A stretch of DNA of 15,760 nt, taken from contig DNQL01000267.1 of NCBI GenBank assembly GCA_003500765.1, forward strand, positions 1-15,760, read 5' to 3'. The notes below the pieces were generated by a model that saw nothing but the letters and a program-made list of their open reading frames with translations, did not search any database and was not told the DNA's origin. A program made the translations under genes and the position numbers. This document shows positions 14,815 through 15,760 of the stretch, piece by piece; the stretch's first letter is position 1, and the number at the start of each line of letters is the position of its first letter. Source of the DNA: Elusimicrobiota bacterium. Its GTDB lineage: Bacteria > Elusimicrobiota > Elusimicrobia > Elusimicrobiales > UBA9959.

Positions 14815-15760
14815 TCAATATACCCTGGCCCAGATGGCCTTGAGATATTCCCCCTCCGGGTAGTCGGCGGCGACGGGGTGGTCGGAACCGGCGCCGGTCT
14901 TCTTGAAGATCTGCAGCCGCTTGCCCGAGGAGGCCGCGGCGGCGCGCACCACCTGCGAGAACTCCTGCATGGAGACCATGCCGCTGCACGAGCAGGTTAC
15001 GAACACCGCGCCTTCGTCGGCCAGCGCCATGGCGAGCCGGTTGAAATCCTTGTACTTGTAGAGGCCTTTCTCTTTCTCCTCGCGCGACGAGACCACCTTG
15101 TAGGGATCGAGGACCACAAGGCCGAACTTCCTTTTGTTGGCCTGCATCTGGCGCAGGTAGGCGAAGGCGTCCACGCAGACCGCGTCGACCTTGACCTTGT
15201 TGATGTTGGCGTTGCGCTTGGTCTGGGCCGAGGCCTCGGGGTCCAGCTCCACGCAGGTGACATCTTTCGCGCCGCCCAGTTTGGCCGCGTAAACGCCGAA
15301 GCCGCCGGTATAGGCGCAGAGGTCCACCACGCTCCTCCCGCCGGCGAGGGAGGCGGCCAGCAGGCGGTTCTCGCGCTGGTCGCAGAAGAAGCCGGTCTTG
15401 TAGCCGCCCGAAGGGGTCACCTCGAAAAGGACGCCGTTCTCGTTTATCCGCACGCGGGGGCGCGTGGCCTCGGGCTTCAGCTCGAAGCCCTCCATCTCCT
15501 GGGTGAAGGAGGTGGCGCGGTGATGGAAGACGGCGTCGGGGTAGTGGAGGCGGAAGGCTTTTTCTATGGAGGCGGCCATCTTGAACATGCCCAGCGAGTA
15601 GAACTCGAGCACCAGGTGGTCGCCGTAGATGTCTGCGGTCAGGCCGGGCAGGCCGTCGCCGTAGTCGTGGACGAGGCGGCAGGCGTTCGTCGTCTGCGGG
15701 AGGCGCAGCACGTCGCGGCGGAACTCCACGGCCCGGCCCACGCGCGCGGCCAGCCAGGCG
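14815..15760 (-). CDS. RlmI/RlmK-family class I SAM-dependent rRNA methyltransferase (5' end outside the window)
   Basis: Probably a 23S rRNA 5-methylcytosine methyltransferase of the RlmI family (COG1092). The frame stays open to the right edge (Ala-Trp-Leu-Ala-Ala-Arg before the GTG at 15739-15741), so that GTG is taken as an internal valine; the N-terminal PUA-like part lies outside. Visible: Leu-Pro-Gly-Leu-Thr-Ala-Asp-Ile-Tyr-Gly-Asp, typical of the family EEHEE linker domain; Gly-Gly-Tyr-Lys-Thr-Gly-Phe-Phe-x-Asp-Gln-Arg-Glu-Asn; SAM motif Asp-Leu-Cys-Ala-Tyr-Thr-Gly-Gly-Phe; and the acidic ribose-binding residue in Cys-Val-Glu-Leu-Asp. The catalytic Ser-Cys-Ser near 14984-14997 is present. 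Motif IV reads Asp-Pro-Tyr (15100-15108) where the family usually has Asp-Pro-Pro. The substrate base is inferred from the family. First visible gene of a two-gene operon. Confidence 0.88.
   Translation of the reverse strand, partial: AWLAARVGRAVEFRRDVLRLPQTTNACRLVHDYGDGLPGLTADIYGDHLVLEFYSLGMFKMAASIEKAFRLHYPDAVFHHRATSFTQEMEGFELKPEATRPRVRINENGVLFEVTPSGGYKTGFFCDQRENRLLAASLAGGRSVVDLCAYTGGFGVYAAKLGGAKDVTCVELDPEASAQTKRNANINKVKVDAVCVDAFAYLRQMQANKRKFGLVVLDPYKVVSSREEKEKGLYKYKDFNRLAMALADEGAVFVTCSCSGMVSMQEFSQVVRAAAASSGKRLQIFKKTGAGSDHPVAADYPEGEYLKAIWARVY

Noticed and set aside
14815..15741. GTG at 15739-15741 as the start of the methyltransferase
   Set aside because: The frame is open upstream to the window edge and the RlmI family has an N-terminal PUA-like domain that would be missing; the codon is more likely an internal valine.

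Overview
The window is a G+C-rich bacterial chromosome segment. It holds nine whole or nearly whole protein genes, one tRNA-Gly gene and a 24-codon start of a tenth protein gene; one of the nine is cut by the right edge. All genes lie on the minus strand except a P-type ATPase. Codon use is unusual for such a G+C-rich genome, because AUA isoleucine codons are common. Together with a giant exported kelch/Fn3 protein ending in a ZU5-like plus FlgD-Ig/T9SS-type C-terminus, and a small anchored CBM48-like protein, this resembles what I know of Elusimicrobiota. That assignment is an inference from style; no marker gene here proves it. There are no IS elements, CRISPR arrays or phage genes, and no gene-free stretch exceeds about 130 bases.

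Layout, left to right. (1) 1-5864: an export operon read leftward. It encodes a 1931-residue secreted protein (about 14 kelch repeats in two blocks, five Fn3 domains, a ZU5-like domain and a sorting-type C-terminus). It overlaps by 4 bases (ATGA) with a second signal-peptide protein that leaves the window. (2) 5935-7149: a membrane-anchored CBM48/AMPK-glycogen-binding-like protein that seems to need a CTG start, a tRNA-Gly(CCC) gene with a near-consensus promoter whose -35 box overlaps the folE stop codon, and folE (GTP cyclohydrolase I). (3) 7166-7844: a small secreted protein of unknown function with its own Shine-Dalgarno and a good terminator. (4) 7973-11040: a two-gene operon of an acyl-CoA synthetase-like AMP-binding enzyme and cca, overlapping by 4 bases (GTGA). 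(5) 11041-11113: a divergent promoter region with two extended -10 boxes so close that the polymerase sites must overlap. (6) 11114-13768: a P2-like cation ATPase that lacks several classic Ca2+ ligands. (7) 13772-13838: back-to-back terminators shared with the convergent operon. (8) 13818-15760: an RlmI-family rRNA methyltransferase (5' end missing) followed 10 bases later by a REC/HD-GYP response regulator.

Functional links: the tRNA-Gly has no encoded CCA, which fits the cca gene in the same window. The REC/HD-GYP protein is a likely c-di-GMP phosphodiesterase. The remaining genes look like ordinary housekeeping neighbours rather than one system. The most unusual material is the giant kelch protein, the CTG-start CBM48 protein next to the tRNA, apparent leaderless starts, and the altered ion-site residues of the ATPase.
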